In this document: positions 23,588-34,434 of the stretch, in pieces
Numbering within the stretch: the first letter of the stretch is position 1
Layout of the letters: every line of letters begins with the position of its first letter
Assembly (NCBI RefSeq): GCF_002575655.3
Contig: NC_053041.3
Span: 370,247,054-370,311,053 of the forward strand
Source: Aegilops tauschii subsp. strangulata
Lineage: Eukaryota; Streptophyta; Magnoliopsida; Poales; Poaceae
Direction: 5' to 3'
Length of the DNA: 64,000 nt
The notes under the pieces: model-generated
What the model was told of the DNA's origin: nothing
What the model saw: only the letters and a program-made list of their open reading frames with translations
The model's database searches: none
Made by a program: the position numbers and the translations under genes

Positions 23588-25624
23588 ATGGCGCCTGCAA
23601 AACATCCTCATGCCTCCAAATCCCCCCCCCCCCGCCAGGAGCTGATGGCGGTCCATGGCGCGATGGCCGTTGTGCGTGTTGACCCGGAGGAACACCTCGC
23701 CTCCGCCGCCGACATGGTGCAGGCTCTGGCCCAGATGAAGTCCCCCAGCGACTACCCCCCAGGACATAACAGGTAAGATCTGACCAGCTAAATCTTACCA
23801 ATACCACTTGCAACGGCTATGATTTGTACAGTTGATGTATTAAGCATGTTCGTGCCTTGTTTATTTCAGTACTACACACTGTGTGATGTTCAAATATTAC
23901 CGTGTCCAGCTCAATTTCACCAATAGCAGCAACAAACTTACAATACATGACTCGGAATATCACTAGAGATGTTGCCCATTTGCTATTTTTAGTGGATGCT
24001 AACCCTGTTGCACTTAACATGCCTGTCCATGTACTGACGCAGGGTCATAACGGCCGATGCTTTTGTTTGCTGTCGAGGTGAGCTGCATCCCATGTCTTAC
24101 AGTATTTCACATAATTTGTGCAATTGCAGTTTAACTTCTACCCATTTACTGCTTGCCTGTAGGTACACATGTCAGTGGCACTGATCCACGCTTCGACCCG
24201 GAGGAACAGCTCGCCTCCGCCGCCGCTGACTTTGGGCGGGCTCTGGCTAAGATGAAGTGCCCTAGCAACTACCTCTCAGGACTTACCAAGTATGTACCCA
24301 CCATTTCAATCTTACCAATACCAATTGCAATTAATGGCTATGTTTTGTACTGTCGATGTATTAAGCATGTTGTAGTAAACATGCCTAACACGTTTGAGCT
24401 ATTTTCCCTACCTTTTTATATACAACTGGGCCATTATCTGCTCTGGCAGCACCTGCCCTGTGATGTTTAACTCTGCCAATTGCATTTTTATAGGTACCTG
24501 TTTCAATGGCCATTAAGCCTGTTGCAATTAACAGTTGTATCCATTTTTAAAGAGTTGTATTTCAATGGCTACAAACTTACAAAACATGAATTAGCATGTT
24601 GTTAAGCCTGTTGCAATAAATAGTTGTATCCATTTTTTAATCCGTCCCTTTGCTACCGTGCTACTCATTCGAAATAAAGATATCACTACAGATGCTGCCG
24701 TTTTATTACCATTTGCTATTTTTGGTGGATGTTAACCCTGTTGTAGTTAACATTGGCTTTCCATGTACTTACATAGGACTACAATGGGCGATGTTGTTGT
24801 TTGCCGTCGAGGTTAGCTGCATCCCATGTCTTATACACCATCTATTCCTAAATATAAGTATTTTTAGAGATTCCAATATAGACTACATAAGAAGCAAAAT
24901 GAGTGAATCTAGATTATAATCTAAACTATATCTATAATTCTATATACATCTGTATGTAGTTCATATTGAAATCTAAAAAAATTAGTTGTACTTAGGAACA
25001 TACGTAGTTGTATTTTACATCATTTGTGCAATCTCAGTTTAGCTTCTAACATTTACTGGTTGCTTGTAGGTACATATATGAGGGGTACTGATCCACGCTT
25101 CGATCCCTTCTGCCTATGGGGAATTGAGATATTCATGAGCAAGCGTCAAGTGAAGAAACTAAAGAAGATTGTTAGGCGAAAGAAACAGGTGATTGGAATT
25201 AAGCTCTTTATTTACACTTTGTCGAAGACAACAGTGAACTTTAGGATGGTAAGTAATGTGTTGCCTTTTCCCCCTGCCCACAACAAGTTACTCTACTAGA
25301 CCTCAGCATCTGATATTTTTCTCTTTTCAGTGGTTTTCGAAGCTATTTACTGATGATTACCTTGCAAACTACATGACCGGTGTGGAGGCAACTAAAGTTA
25401 AAGTATATAATTCATGCTACCATGATAATGCTCTAGAAGTCTTCCTGGAGGCAGTTAAGGATGGGCGGGCAATCGTCACAAGGGGTTGGACAAAAGTGGT
25501 TCGTGCCTATGGCATGCAGGAAGGCACATTATGGACATTTCGCTTCTTCAACACCGTCGACAGTCAAAATGATTTACACTTGTCTCTTCACCTTACCGCC
25601 TTTAAATATTGTGGTTCATCATAG
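23588..25624 (+). pseudogene. Multi-exon gene with C-terminal B3-like domain (gene Y), probably degenerate
   Basis: Exon 1 starts at the ATG at 23588 (MAPAKHPHASKS) and ends at 23772 before GTAAGA. Exon 2 (24163-24289) and exon 3 (25070-25248) have AG/GT borders. Exon 4 (25331-25624) follows a strong ttttcag acceptor, in phase with exon 3. Exon 4 encodes WFSKLFTDDYLANYMTG, then GRAIVTRGWTKVVRAYG and GTLWTFRF, a good match to the end of a B3 fold (GWxxFV...GDxxxFxF pattern). Exon 3 is lysine-rich (KRQVKKLKKIVRRKK). Exons 1, 2 and the start of 3 share a repeated segment (VDPEEHLASAADM, FDPEEQLASAAADF, GTDPRFDP), so an exon was duplicated. Phases between exons 1, 2 and 3 do not agree in my model, so either the splicing differs or the gene is broken. 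Confidence 0.5.
24838..25003. mobile_element. Stowaway-type MITE (degenerate)
   Basis: The termini are inverted: ttcctaaatataag with gagattccaatat on the left, and atattgaaatct with tacttaggaac on the right. This is the classic Triticeae Stowaway (Tc1/mariner MITE) sequence. It lies in the intron between exons 2 and 3 of gene Y. The outermost bases have decayed, so borders are approximate. Confidence 0.85.
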
Positions 25625-25963
25625 TTAATTGCTGCCTAATCCTGTAATTACTGAACATATTGTATTGACAGTTTTATTTATGGATTCATTGTTGAACGAT
25701 TATGCTGAGAATTTGAATTGCACGTTTCGTATTTCAAAATTTCCAATTAGAATAACAAATTACAGGCAAAAATAAAAAGAGAACAGACGGTCATGAACTT
25801 TGCAAACAGTTCTGGCAGTAAAAGCTCTTGCGATGGATAGCCCAATGCCACACAATTTTCTACATCAAATCGTGTGTGATGTAGTTAATGAAAGCAAACA
25901 GTTAACCAAGGCAGAGCGTGTGTGATAGTTACACCTTTAACACATGAGCATATACATAAAACC
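25625..25963. other. 3' flank of gene Y
   Basis: AT-rich. Contains scattered gtgtgtgat-like motifs leading into the right subterminal array. No coding signal seen. Confidence 0.45.
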
Positions 25964-26232
25964 GTGTGGGATGTACATCTGAACGGAAACGTTTTCCCTG
26001 GAATGACTGTGTGGGATGTACATAAGAACGGAAATGTATTCCTTGGATTGACTGTGTGTGATATACATACGAACGGAAATGTTTTTTTTTGGGATTCACC
26101 GTGTGGGATGTACATACCTACGGAAATGATTTTCTTGGATTACCGTGTGGGATGTACATACCTACGGAAATGATTTTCTCAGATTACTATGTGGGATGTA
26201 CATACATTTGAAAATGATTGGGTTTCGGTGCC
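25964..26232. repeat. Right subterminal tandem repeats, about 45 bp unit
   Basis: Six units start at 25964, 26009, 26054, 26101, 26145 and 26189. Each begins gtgtgggatgtacat or a variant and continues with acggaaatg. The core resembles the left array (gtgtgcgatg), but the unit is about half as long. The element end should lie shortly after; 26233-26400 contains tcgcacacgac and tcgcacacact, inverted relatives of the core. Confidence 0.85.
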
Positions 26233-26400
26233 TCGCCCGATCGCACACGACCCCAGCCTAGGTCCCAGGAGGGCCTATCCCCGACGATTTCTGGGTCATG
26301 TGGGAAGGACACCCTATCGCACACACTCACTTGGCGACGATTCCAAATGCCGTCGCAGAAAGGGGTTAAAAACCATTTGTTTAGGATGGGGTTTCATTTT

Positions 26401-26802
26401 ATATGGTCATTTATCAACAAATATTTATGTTTTTTTTTACAAAAAGGCATTCAAAGGGCAATTTAGATTTGATAAATATCAAGAAAAAGAACAGCAGTAT
26501 AAAAGAACATACAACTAGACTAGTAAAAAGATAAAAATTTATTGACAATTATGCTAGCCTCCTTCTTCTTCCGATTATATGTCACCCGCCGAAGATTGAA
26601 AATTGCACTGATCCAACAGAAAGGGACATCTGCAAATGTCTTTGCCATGTCATGCTTTAAAGACGGCACTAGACATTTTCCCTCTGAGGAGGGATCTAGA
26701 AAGCGCCAAAGCAATATTGATTGGAGCATCACCCAAGCTATACATGCTTGCAACCCATCACCATCAGGGTTGGAGGAATCGAACCATGCCTCCTTGAAGG
26801 AG
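26401..26802 (-). other. Unassigned segment with a 99-codon minus ORF
   Basis: Between the CACTA-like element and LTR fragment F. The minus strand has an ORF (26520-26819) encoding EAWFDSSNPDGDGLQACIAW and SLKHDMAKTFADVPFCWIS. The composition looks protein-like and the ORF is uninterrupted, but I recognise no family, and its first codons lie inside LTR F. It could be the end of a transposon gene or captured DNA. Confidence 0.3.
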
Positions 26803-27090
26803 TGATACGTCTCCAACATGTCTATAATTTTAGATTGTTTGATGATATAATATCATCAATCTTGGATGCTTTATATGCAATTTTATATCATTTTTGGGAA
26901 CTAACCTATTAACCTAGTGTCCAGTGCCAGTTGTTGTTTTCTGCATGTTTCTTGTTTTTTGGGAAATCAATACCAAACGAAGTCCAAACACGATAAAACT
27001 TTACTATGATTTTTCTACCAAAAGGGACCCTAGAAGCTTTAGCAGGAGGCCAGAAGAGATACGAGAGTGCCACAAGCTCACACGGCACGC
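26803..27090 (+). mobile_element. LTR fragment F, left part
   Basis: Begins TGATACGTCTCCAAC and is related to the element C LTR. It is split by the solo LTR at 27091 and continues at 28677. Preceding bases are aggag; no right-hand duplicate was found because the LTR is truncated near 29425. Confidence 0.8.
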
Positions 27091-28671
27091 TGCTACTTCT
27101 TGAGCTTGCGTTGGTTTTTCCCTTGAAGAGGAAAGGGTGATGCGGCAAAGTAGAGATAAGTATTTCCCTCAGTTTGAGAACCAAGGTATCAATCCAGTAG
27201 GAGGTACACACAAGTCTCCAATCTATGCACCTGCACAAACAATCAAACACTTGCACCCAATGTGATAAAGCGGTTCTCAATCCCTTCACGGTCACTTGCT
27301 AGGATGAGATCTGATAGAGATGGATATAAAAGATTACTAAAACGTAAATCAAAATAAAAGTAAATAAATTGCAGCAAGGTATTTTTGGGTTTTTTGGTTT
27401 ACAGATCTGAAAATATATGATGGAAAATAGACCTAGGGGCCATAGGTTTCACTAGAGGCTTCTCTCTTGAAAGAAAACATACGATGGGTGAACAAATTAC
27501 TGTCGAGCAATTGATAGAAAAACACAAAGTTATGACGATATCCAAGGCAATGATTATGAATATAGGCATCACGTCCGTGTCAAGTAGACCGACTCCTGCA
27601 TGCATCTACTACTATTACTCCACTCATCAACCGCTATCCAGCATGCATCTAGAGTACTAAGTTCATAAGAACGGAGTAACACCTTAAGTAAGATGACATG
27701 ATGTAGAGGGATAAACTCAAGCAATATAATGAAAACCACATCTTTTTATCCTTGATGACAATAATACAATACGTGCCTCGCTACCCCTACTTTATCATTG
27801 GGTGAGGACACCGCAAGATTGAACCCAAAACTAAGCACCTCTCCCATTGAAAGAAGAACCAATCTAGTTGGCCAAACCAAACCGATAATTCGAAGAGAAA
27901 TACAAAGATATCAAATCATGCATATAAGAATTCAGAAAAGACTCAAATAATATTCATAGATAATCCGATCATAAATCCACAATTCATCAGATCTCGACAA
28001 ACACACCACAAAAGAATATTACATCGGATAGAACTCCAAGAACATCGAGGAGAACATTGTATTGAAGATCAGAGAGAGAAGAAGCCATCTAGCTACTAGC
28101 TATGGACCTGTAGGTCTGTGGTAAACTACTCACGCTTAATCGGAAGGGCAATAGGGTTGATGTAGAAGCCCTCCGTGATCGAATCCCCCTCCGGAGGGTG
28201 CCGGAAAAGGCAACAAGATGGGATTTCACAGGAACAGAAGGTTACGGCGGCAGAATAGTATTTTGGTGGACGCTTCCGGTGGTTTGGGAATATTTGGTAA
28301 TTTATGGTGCAAGAATTAGGGTTGGAGGACTCCCGAGGGGCCCACATGCCAGGGAGGAGTCCCCCCTAGGTCGCAGCCTGAGGGCTTGTGGGTCCCTTGG
28401 GACTCTTATGCCCCCCTCTTTAAGCTCTGTGGATGTCTTCTGGTCCAAGAAAAATTATCGTAATGTTTTATTCCGTTTGGACTCTGTTTGATATTCCTTT
28501 TCTGTAAAACTCAAAAAACAAGGAAAAACAGAAACTGGCACCGGGCTCTAGGTTAATAGGTTAGTCTCATAAATAATATAAAATAGCATATTAATGCATA
28601 TAAAACATCCAAAACAAATAATATAATAGCATAGAACCATAAAAAATTATAGATAGGTTGGAGACATATCA
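27091..28671 (-). mobile_element. Solo LTR, Sabrina-like (1581 bp), TSD cacgc
   Basis: On the minus strand it starts TGATATGTCTCCAACC and ends AGTAGCA. It is flanked by cacgc at 27086-27090 and 28672-28676, a perfect 5 bp target duplication. No internal region is present, so it is the product of LTR-LTR recombination. It is related to the LTR of element C but opposite in orientation. Confidence 0.93.
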
Positions 28672-28676
28672 CACGC

Positions 28677-29425
28677 CCCCAGGGGGGAGCACCACCTAAG
28701 CTTGTGGGACCCATGCTGCTCTATTTTACCTAATTCCAACTCTATAAATTCCCATAAATTCTGAAACAAACAGAGAGCCACCCAAAACAATTTTTCCTCC
28801 GTTGCAAGCTTCTGTTCTTCCGCAATCCGATCTGGAGGCCTTTTCCGGTACTCTGCCAGAGGGGGAATCGGTCACGGAGGGCTTCTAAATCAACCTTGCA
28901 GCCTTTCGATGATGTGTGAGTAGTTCACCACAAACATACAGGTCCACAACTAGTAGCTAGATGGCTTCTCCTCTCTCTTTGATCTTCAATACAAAGTTCT
29001 CCATGATCTTCATGGAGATTGATTCGATGTAATCTTCTTTTGCGGTGTGTTTGTTGGGATTCGATGAATTGTAGGTTTATGATTGGAATAGTCATTGAAA
29101 ATAATTGAGTCTTTTCTGAACTTTATTATGCATGATTTTCATAGCTTTGTATTTCTCTCCAATCTATCGGTCTGGTTTGGCCAACTAGATTGATTTATCT
29201 TCAGTGGGAGAGGTGCTTTCTGATGGGTTCAATCTTGCGGTGTCCTCACCCAGTGGTAGTAGGGGTAGCGAGGCACGTATTGTATTGTTGAAATTAAGGG
29301 TAAAACGACGGGGTTTAATAATATATTCTTGAGTTTATTCTCTCTACATTATGTCATCTTGCTTAAAGCATTACTCTGTTAGTGGTCGATTGGTGGTAGA
29401 TGCAGAATCGTTTCGGTCTACTTCT
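28677..29425 (+). mobile_element. LTR fragment F, right part (truncated)
   Basis: Continues F after the solo LTR. It contains ctctataaattcc near 28740 (TATA-like) and follows the order of the element C LTR (ttttgcggtgtgtttgttggg, aaaacgacgggg) until about 29425, where the similarity stops. Confidence 0.75.
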
Positions 29426-30028
29426 CATGAACTCCGGAGTGCAGCGGAAGTAGACGAGTCAGTTTAGATCTTACTTGGAGTCCCTATAACTTTGATGACG
29501 ATCACGTGAACCACCCTCGACCGACCCCTCAAAGGGAAGACCAAAAGCACGACCTCTCTACTTGGTTGCAAGCCTACGGTCTTCATGGTCCGGCAGCGCT
29601 TCGCCATCCAAAGCTAATCGTCGCTGGAGAATTAGAGCGAGGAGATTAGAACCACATGGGGCTTCTAATTATGAGGATTAAAGGTGGCTAGGGCTAGCTC
29701 TAACTAGTCAAGTAGGACCAACTAGAACTAGATCAACTAGAGGAGGCTCCAAAACTTGTATCTTGAAAAGGGCCAATACCTCAAGTATATATAGGTTGGG
29801 AGGAGAGGAGAGGGTGCCACAAGAGGGAGGAAAAGTCCCCTCCCTTGACAAGCCAAGGAGGAGGAGGACTCCCCTCAAATTTAGCCTCCCCTCTCCCCTT
29901 TCCATGGGGAGAAGGGGGCGCCACCCCTATTGGGCCCAAGTGGCCCAAGTGGTTTTCCGCCACTTGGCCTTTTGAGGTCCGTTGATATTTAAATTAAATA
30001 TAAAATTTTCTAAATACACCTATACCAT

Positions 30029-30060
<32 letters not shown>

Positions 30061-30537
30061 AACATCCCCGGTTCACCTGTATATTATTAATTGGTAATAC
30101 CTGGTATTACCGATATTCATCGAAACCCTTCAGGTGGCCCCGAAACGCTATCGGAACCTCTCGGAACTATTCTGGATATTAATGAAACAATTCCATAAAT
30201 ATAATTCTCATCACTCCCGTACCGCTAACAGTCAGCAGATCATGATTACCTTAAGCTTGTGACCCCATAGGTTCGGTAAATCATAGACATGAATGAAACC
30301 CCTTAGTTCAATGACCGATAGTGGAACCATGGACATCCATATCGGTCACTATGATTAAACGAATGATATTTGAGTGAACCTTTGGTTATCATGTGATGTT
30401 CCCATTATTTCGTGATACTTTACAAAACACGGTGTGCATCGGTATCCTCCTGAGTCATTACCATGCTCACTATATTGTTGCTCCCGTTACCGGTTTTGTT
30501 CTTCTTTCTCGTTAACATGTTCCGGCATCCCTGTGAC
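29426..30537 (-). mobile_element. Old LTR-like sequence S
   Basis: Non-coding, with LTR-like composition. The orientation is judged from ctatatatac-like sequence on the minus strand near 29790. It ends at 30537, where E begins. Its last 78 bp are duplicated at 14792-14869. The family is not identified. Confidence 0.5.
30028..30056. repeat. Short TA microsatellite
   Basis: About 14 TA units within S. Confidence 0.9.
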
Positions 30538-31523
30538 TGTGACACCCTTGATTCAATCATAGACTAATCATACACGCAAATGTGTACGATCAAGACCAGG
30601 GACTCACGGGAAGATATGACAACACAACTCTAGGCACAAAATGAAATAATACAAGCTTCATATTACAAGCCAGGGGCCTCGAGGGCTCGAATACAGAAGC
30701 TCGATACACAAGACTCAGCAGAAGCAACAATATCTGAGTACATACAAGAGTTAAACAAGTTTTGCCTTAAGAAGTCTAGCACAAACATAAACGATCGAAG
30801 AGGCAAGGCCTCCTGCCTGGTACTTCCTAACTACTCCTGGTCGTCGGCGGTCTCCACATAGCAGCAAGCACCATCGAGTAGTAGTAGACGTCGGCAGTGG
30901 CATCTGGCTCCTAGGGTCCACCATCTGGTTGCAACAAACCAGAAAGAAGAAAGAAGGGGGAAAAGGGGTAGCAAAACAACCGTAAGTACTCATCCAAAGT
31001 ACTCGCAAGCATCAGATCTATACTGAGTATGCATTGGTACCAAAGGAAGGTATGTATCTGTGGACTGAACTGCAGAGTGCCAGAATAGAGGGGAAGGCCT
31101 ACCTATCAAAGACTAGCATCTTCAAGCAGCTCCGAGCATCTTGCAACATTCAGAAGAGTAAAGAATAGCAGTTTATATTTAACAAACATGTTGTAGTATT
31201 AACGCCCAAAGATCCTTCCTCGACTCCCTGCGAGAAAGCAATCTCGGAGCCACATATCCATCACATGTCTCAAGTAACCAGTTCTAGTTGTAAGAGATCA
31301 GTATACAAGTCTGAACGTCCATTACTGTGGACACGGTATTTGAATAGATAACTTCCCTGCAGGGGTGCACCACGTTACCCAACACGCTTGATTACTCTGG
31401 CCGGACACACTTTTTTGAGTCAATCCCCGACCTCGGAAGATCAACATGTCGCAGCCCTACCCAGGCTTAGCAGAGAGGTCCTCGCCGGTCTACATCCTAA
31501 GCACTCTGGGGTCTTGGGCCCAT
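30538..31523. mobile_element. LTR-like sequence E, left part (duplication copy 2)
   Basis: Begins TGTGACACCC after gtgac (30533-30537), a possible target-site half. It matches 14870-15854. It is interrupted by element C at 31524 and resumes at 51502/51507. Confidence 0.75.
31519..31523. repeat. TSD of element C, left copy
   Basis: cccat, repeated at 51502-51506 directly after the 3' LTR. Confidence 0.92.
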
Positions 31524-33116
31524 TGATACGTCTCCAACGTATCTATAATTTTTCATTGTTCCATGCTGTTATATTATCAATCTTGGATGTTTTACAATCA
31601 TTTTATAGTCATTTTATATCATTTTTTTGTACTAACCTATTGACATAGTGCCAAGTGCCAGTTGTTGTTTTCTGCATGTTTTTTACATCATGGGAAAGCA
31701 ATATCATACGGAGTCCAAACACAACGAAACTCCACAGAGATTTTTTTTGGACCAGAAGGAACATAATGGGCCCTGGCTGCGCCTGGGGGTGCTGCAAGGA
31801 GAGCACAACCCACCAGGGCGCGCCAGGAGGCCCAGGCGTTCCCTGGTGGGTTGTGCCCACCTCGGGCGCCCCCCGGACCGCCTTTTTGCTCTATAAATAC
31901 CCCAATATGCCCAAAACCCTAGGGGAGTCGACGAGATATTCATCCAGCCGCTGCATAGTCCAGAACCACTATATCCAATCTAGACACCATCTCGGATGGG
32001 GTTCACCACTTCCATTGGTGCCTCTCCGATGATGCGTGAGTAGTTCTTTGTAGACCTTCGGGTCCGTAGTTAGTAGCTAGATGGCTTCATCTCTCTCTCT
32101 GAATTCTCAATACAATGATCTCTTAGAGATCCATATGATGTAACTCTTTTGCGGTGTGTTTGTTGGGATCGATGAACTTTGAGTTTATGATCAGATCTAT
32201 CTTTTTGTATCCATGAAAGTATTTGTGTTTCTTTGATCTCTTTTATGCATGATTGCTTATAGCCTCATATTTCTTCTCTGATATTTGGGTTTTGTTTGGC
32301 CAACTTGATCTATTTATCTTGCAATGGGAAGAGGTGCTTTGTAGTGGGTTCGATCTTACGGTGCTTGATCCCGTGACAGAAAGGGAACCGACACGTATGT
32401 ATCGTTGCTACTAAGGATAAAACGATGGGGTCTATCTCTACATAGATAGATCTTGTCTATATCATGTCATCATTCTTATTGCATTAATCTGTTTTTCCAT
32501 GAACTTAATACACTAGATGCATGCTGGATAGCGGTCGATGTGTGGAGTAATAGTAGTCGATGCAGGCAGTAGTCGGTTTACTAATCTTGGACGTGATGCC
32601 TATATAATGATCATTGCCTGGATATCGTCATGAGTATTTGAAGTTCTATCAATTTCCCAACAGTAATTTGTTCACCCACCGTTTGCTATTTTTCTCGAGA
32701 GAAGCCACTAGTGAAACCTACGGCCCCCGGGTCTCTTTCTCATATATTTGCCTTTGCGATCTACTTTTTCCTTGCATTTATTTTCAGATCTATTAAACCA
32801 AAAATACAAAAGTACCTTGCTGTGTTTTATTCTTATTTATTTTATTTGGCGTTCGATCTATCAATCTACTACAATTTTATCTCACGTCCGTTTGCCAATT
32901 TCTGGCGCCGTTACCTGGAAGGGATTGAAAACCCCTTTAACATGTCGGGTTGCGAGGATTTGTTATCTGTGTGCAGGGGTTGTTTACGTTGTGTTGTTTG
33001 GTTCTCCTACTGGTTCGATAACCTTGGTTTCATATCTGAGGGAAATACCTACCGCCGCTGTGCTGCATCATCCCTTCCTCTTTGGGGAAATACCGACGTA
33101 GCTTCAAGCTACATCA
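31524..33116 (+). mobile_element. 5' LTR of Gypsy element C (1593 bp)
   Basis: Starts TGATACGTCTCC, ends CTACATCA, and pairs with the split 3' LTR at 36977-38259 plus 51201-51501. A TATA box (ctataaatac) is at 31891-31900. A long inverted repeat lies at 31804-31818 / 31841-31855. The PBS follows 11 bp after its end. Sabrina-like by memory. Confidence 0.93.
31891..31900 (+). promoter_or_regulatory. TATA box in the element C 5' LTR
   Basis: ctataaatac followed by a C-rich stretch, about 370 bp into the LTR. The matching place in the 3' LTR (around 37342) has decayed to caataaatac. Confidence 0.65.
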
Positions 33117-33127
33117 AAAGGAATTTC

Positions 33128-33145
33128 TGGCGCCGTTGCCGGGGA
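33128..33145 (+). other. Primer binding site, tRNA-Asp type (element C)
   Basis: tggcgccgttgccgggga matches the complement of the plant tRNA-Asp(GUC) 3' end exactly over 17-18 bases. Confidence 0.9.
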
Positions 33146-33332
33146 GGATCTTCAACATATACCAGGTTCCTAATCAGGAATCTCATCTCCTTGCAATTTA
33201 CATTATTTTCCATTTGCCTCTCGTTTTCATCTCCCCCCACTTCACAAAAATTTGTCGTTTTATTCGCCTCTTTTTTTCATTCGCCGTTCTCTTGCCGGAT
33301 CTGTTTTTGTGTGTATTCTTGTTTGCATAGTC

Positions 33333-34434
33333 ATGATGCCTCAAAGAATATATTATGATGTTCCTTACCCAAATATTTTGCTTGAAATTGAGAAGAGTAC
33401 TAAGGAATATATGACTACAAAATTTGAGCATAATAAGTATTTTACTGAAGAACTTAAGGAGCACTCCGTTGTGCTAGATGCTATTACATAAACAACTTGA
33501 TGATATTAGTAGAGAAGTTTGCAATCTCCAATCTAAGTATGCTTTTGCCGAAAGTTTGGTACGAAAAATATCTGATGCACAAGCTACCTTAGTAAATGAA
33601 ATGGCCGCTAAACCAGTCTCGTTAGAGGATAAAAGTGATGAAGATCTTAAAATCATTGGTGTTTCTCCTATTGATTCCTTGTTTAGTAAACTTAAAATTT
33701 ATGAAAAAGGGACTGAAGAAGAGTCAACTTTAGGTAGAAGGCGTCCCAATATTTCGGAGGGTGAAAATCTTGTTGAGAAAATTGATGAAAGTTGGTTTGA
33801 AGAGGTCAAAACTTTAGCTAGTGATGTACCCACTCTTTTGGATTACAAAGATTTTAATTATGATATTTTCTCTTTGATTGATTGTATTTCTTTGTTGCAA
33901 TCCATGATAAATTCACCCCGTGCTTATGAACAAAATAAAGCTTTTACTGAACATATTTTTTATGCTATGATGAAAGCTTTTCAAGAAAAATTGGAATTAG
34001 AAGTTTCAATTCCTAGAAAATTGCATGATGAGTGGGAACCTACTATCAAAGTCAAGATTAAAAATTATGAATGTTTTTCTTTGTGTGACTTGGGTGCTAG
34101 TGTTTCTACCATTCCGAAATCTTTATGTGATGTGCTTGGCCTTACCGATCTTGAAGAATGTTCTTTAAATTTGCACTTGGCAGATTCTACTATTAAAAAG
34201 CCTATGGGAAGAATTAATGATGTTCTTATTCTTGTAAATAGGAATTATGTGCCCATAGATTTTATTGTTCTTGATATTGATTGCAATCCGTCTTGTCCAA
34301 ATATTCTTGGTAGACCATTTCTACGCACTATCAGTGCCGTGATTGACATGAAAGAAGGCAATATAAAGTTCCAATTTCCTTTGAGGAAGGGTATGGAACA
34401 CTCCCCTAGAACAAGAATTAGGCCACCATATTAA
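33333..34434 (+). pseudogene. gag-protease ORF of element C, one frameshift
   Basis: Starts at the ATG at 33333 (MMPQRIYYDVPYPNILLEI). A one-base shift near 33487 ends the first frame at TAA 33489-33491, and the second frame opens at 33478. The long second part has a Glu-rich gag-like region, then a retropepsin with D-L-G-A at 34087-34098 (CDLGASVSTIPKSL) and ILGRPFLRTISAVIDM near 34300-34350. The stop TAA at 34432-34434 comes right after the protease. No RT, RNase H or integrase follows in the next 2.5 kb, so the element is non-autonomous by structure rather than by decay. Its Gag lacks the LKGxAxxW motif, so it may be only a partial Gag. Confidence 0.8.

Larger units (their letters stand above)
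16085..26400. mobile_element. CACTA-like DNA transposon with B3-like genes; right end uncertain
   Basis: The left end reads CACTACTGCAGGAGAC and interrupts the C-type LTR right after ata; the uninterrupted LTR reads ataatggg at the same point. Both flanks carry arrays of short repeats built around gtgtgcgatg or gtgtgggatg, the subterminal architecture of CACTA elements. No inverted copy of the left terminus and no TAGTG end with ata was found, so the right border near 26400 is an estimate. I found no TNPD-like transposase domain in the interior; it holds two degenerate B3-like genes, a tandem array and a MITE. The element is therefore non-autonomous or a mosaic. A different class II superfamily remains possible. 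Confidence 0.55.
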
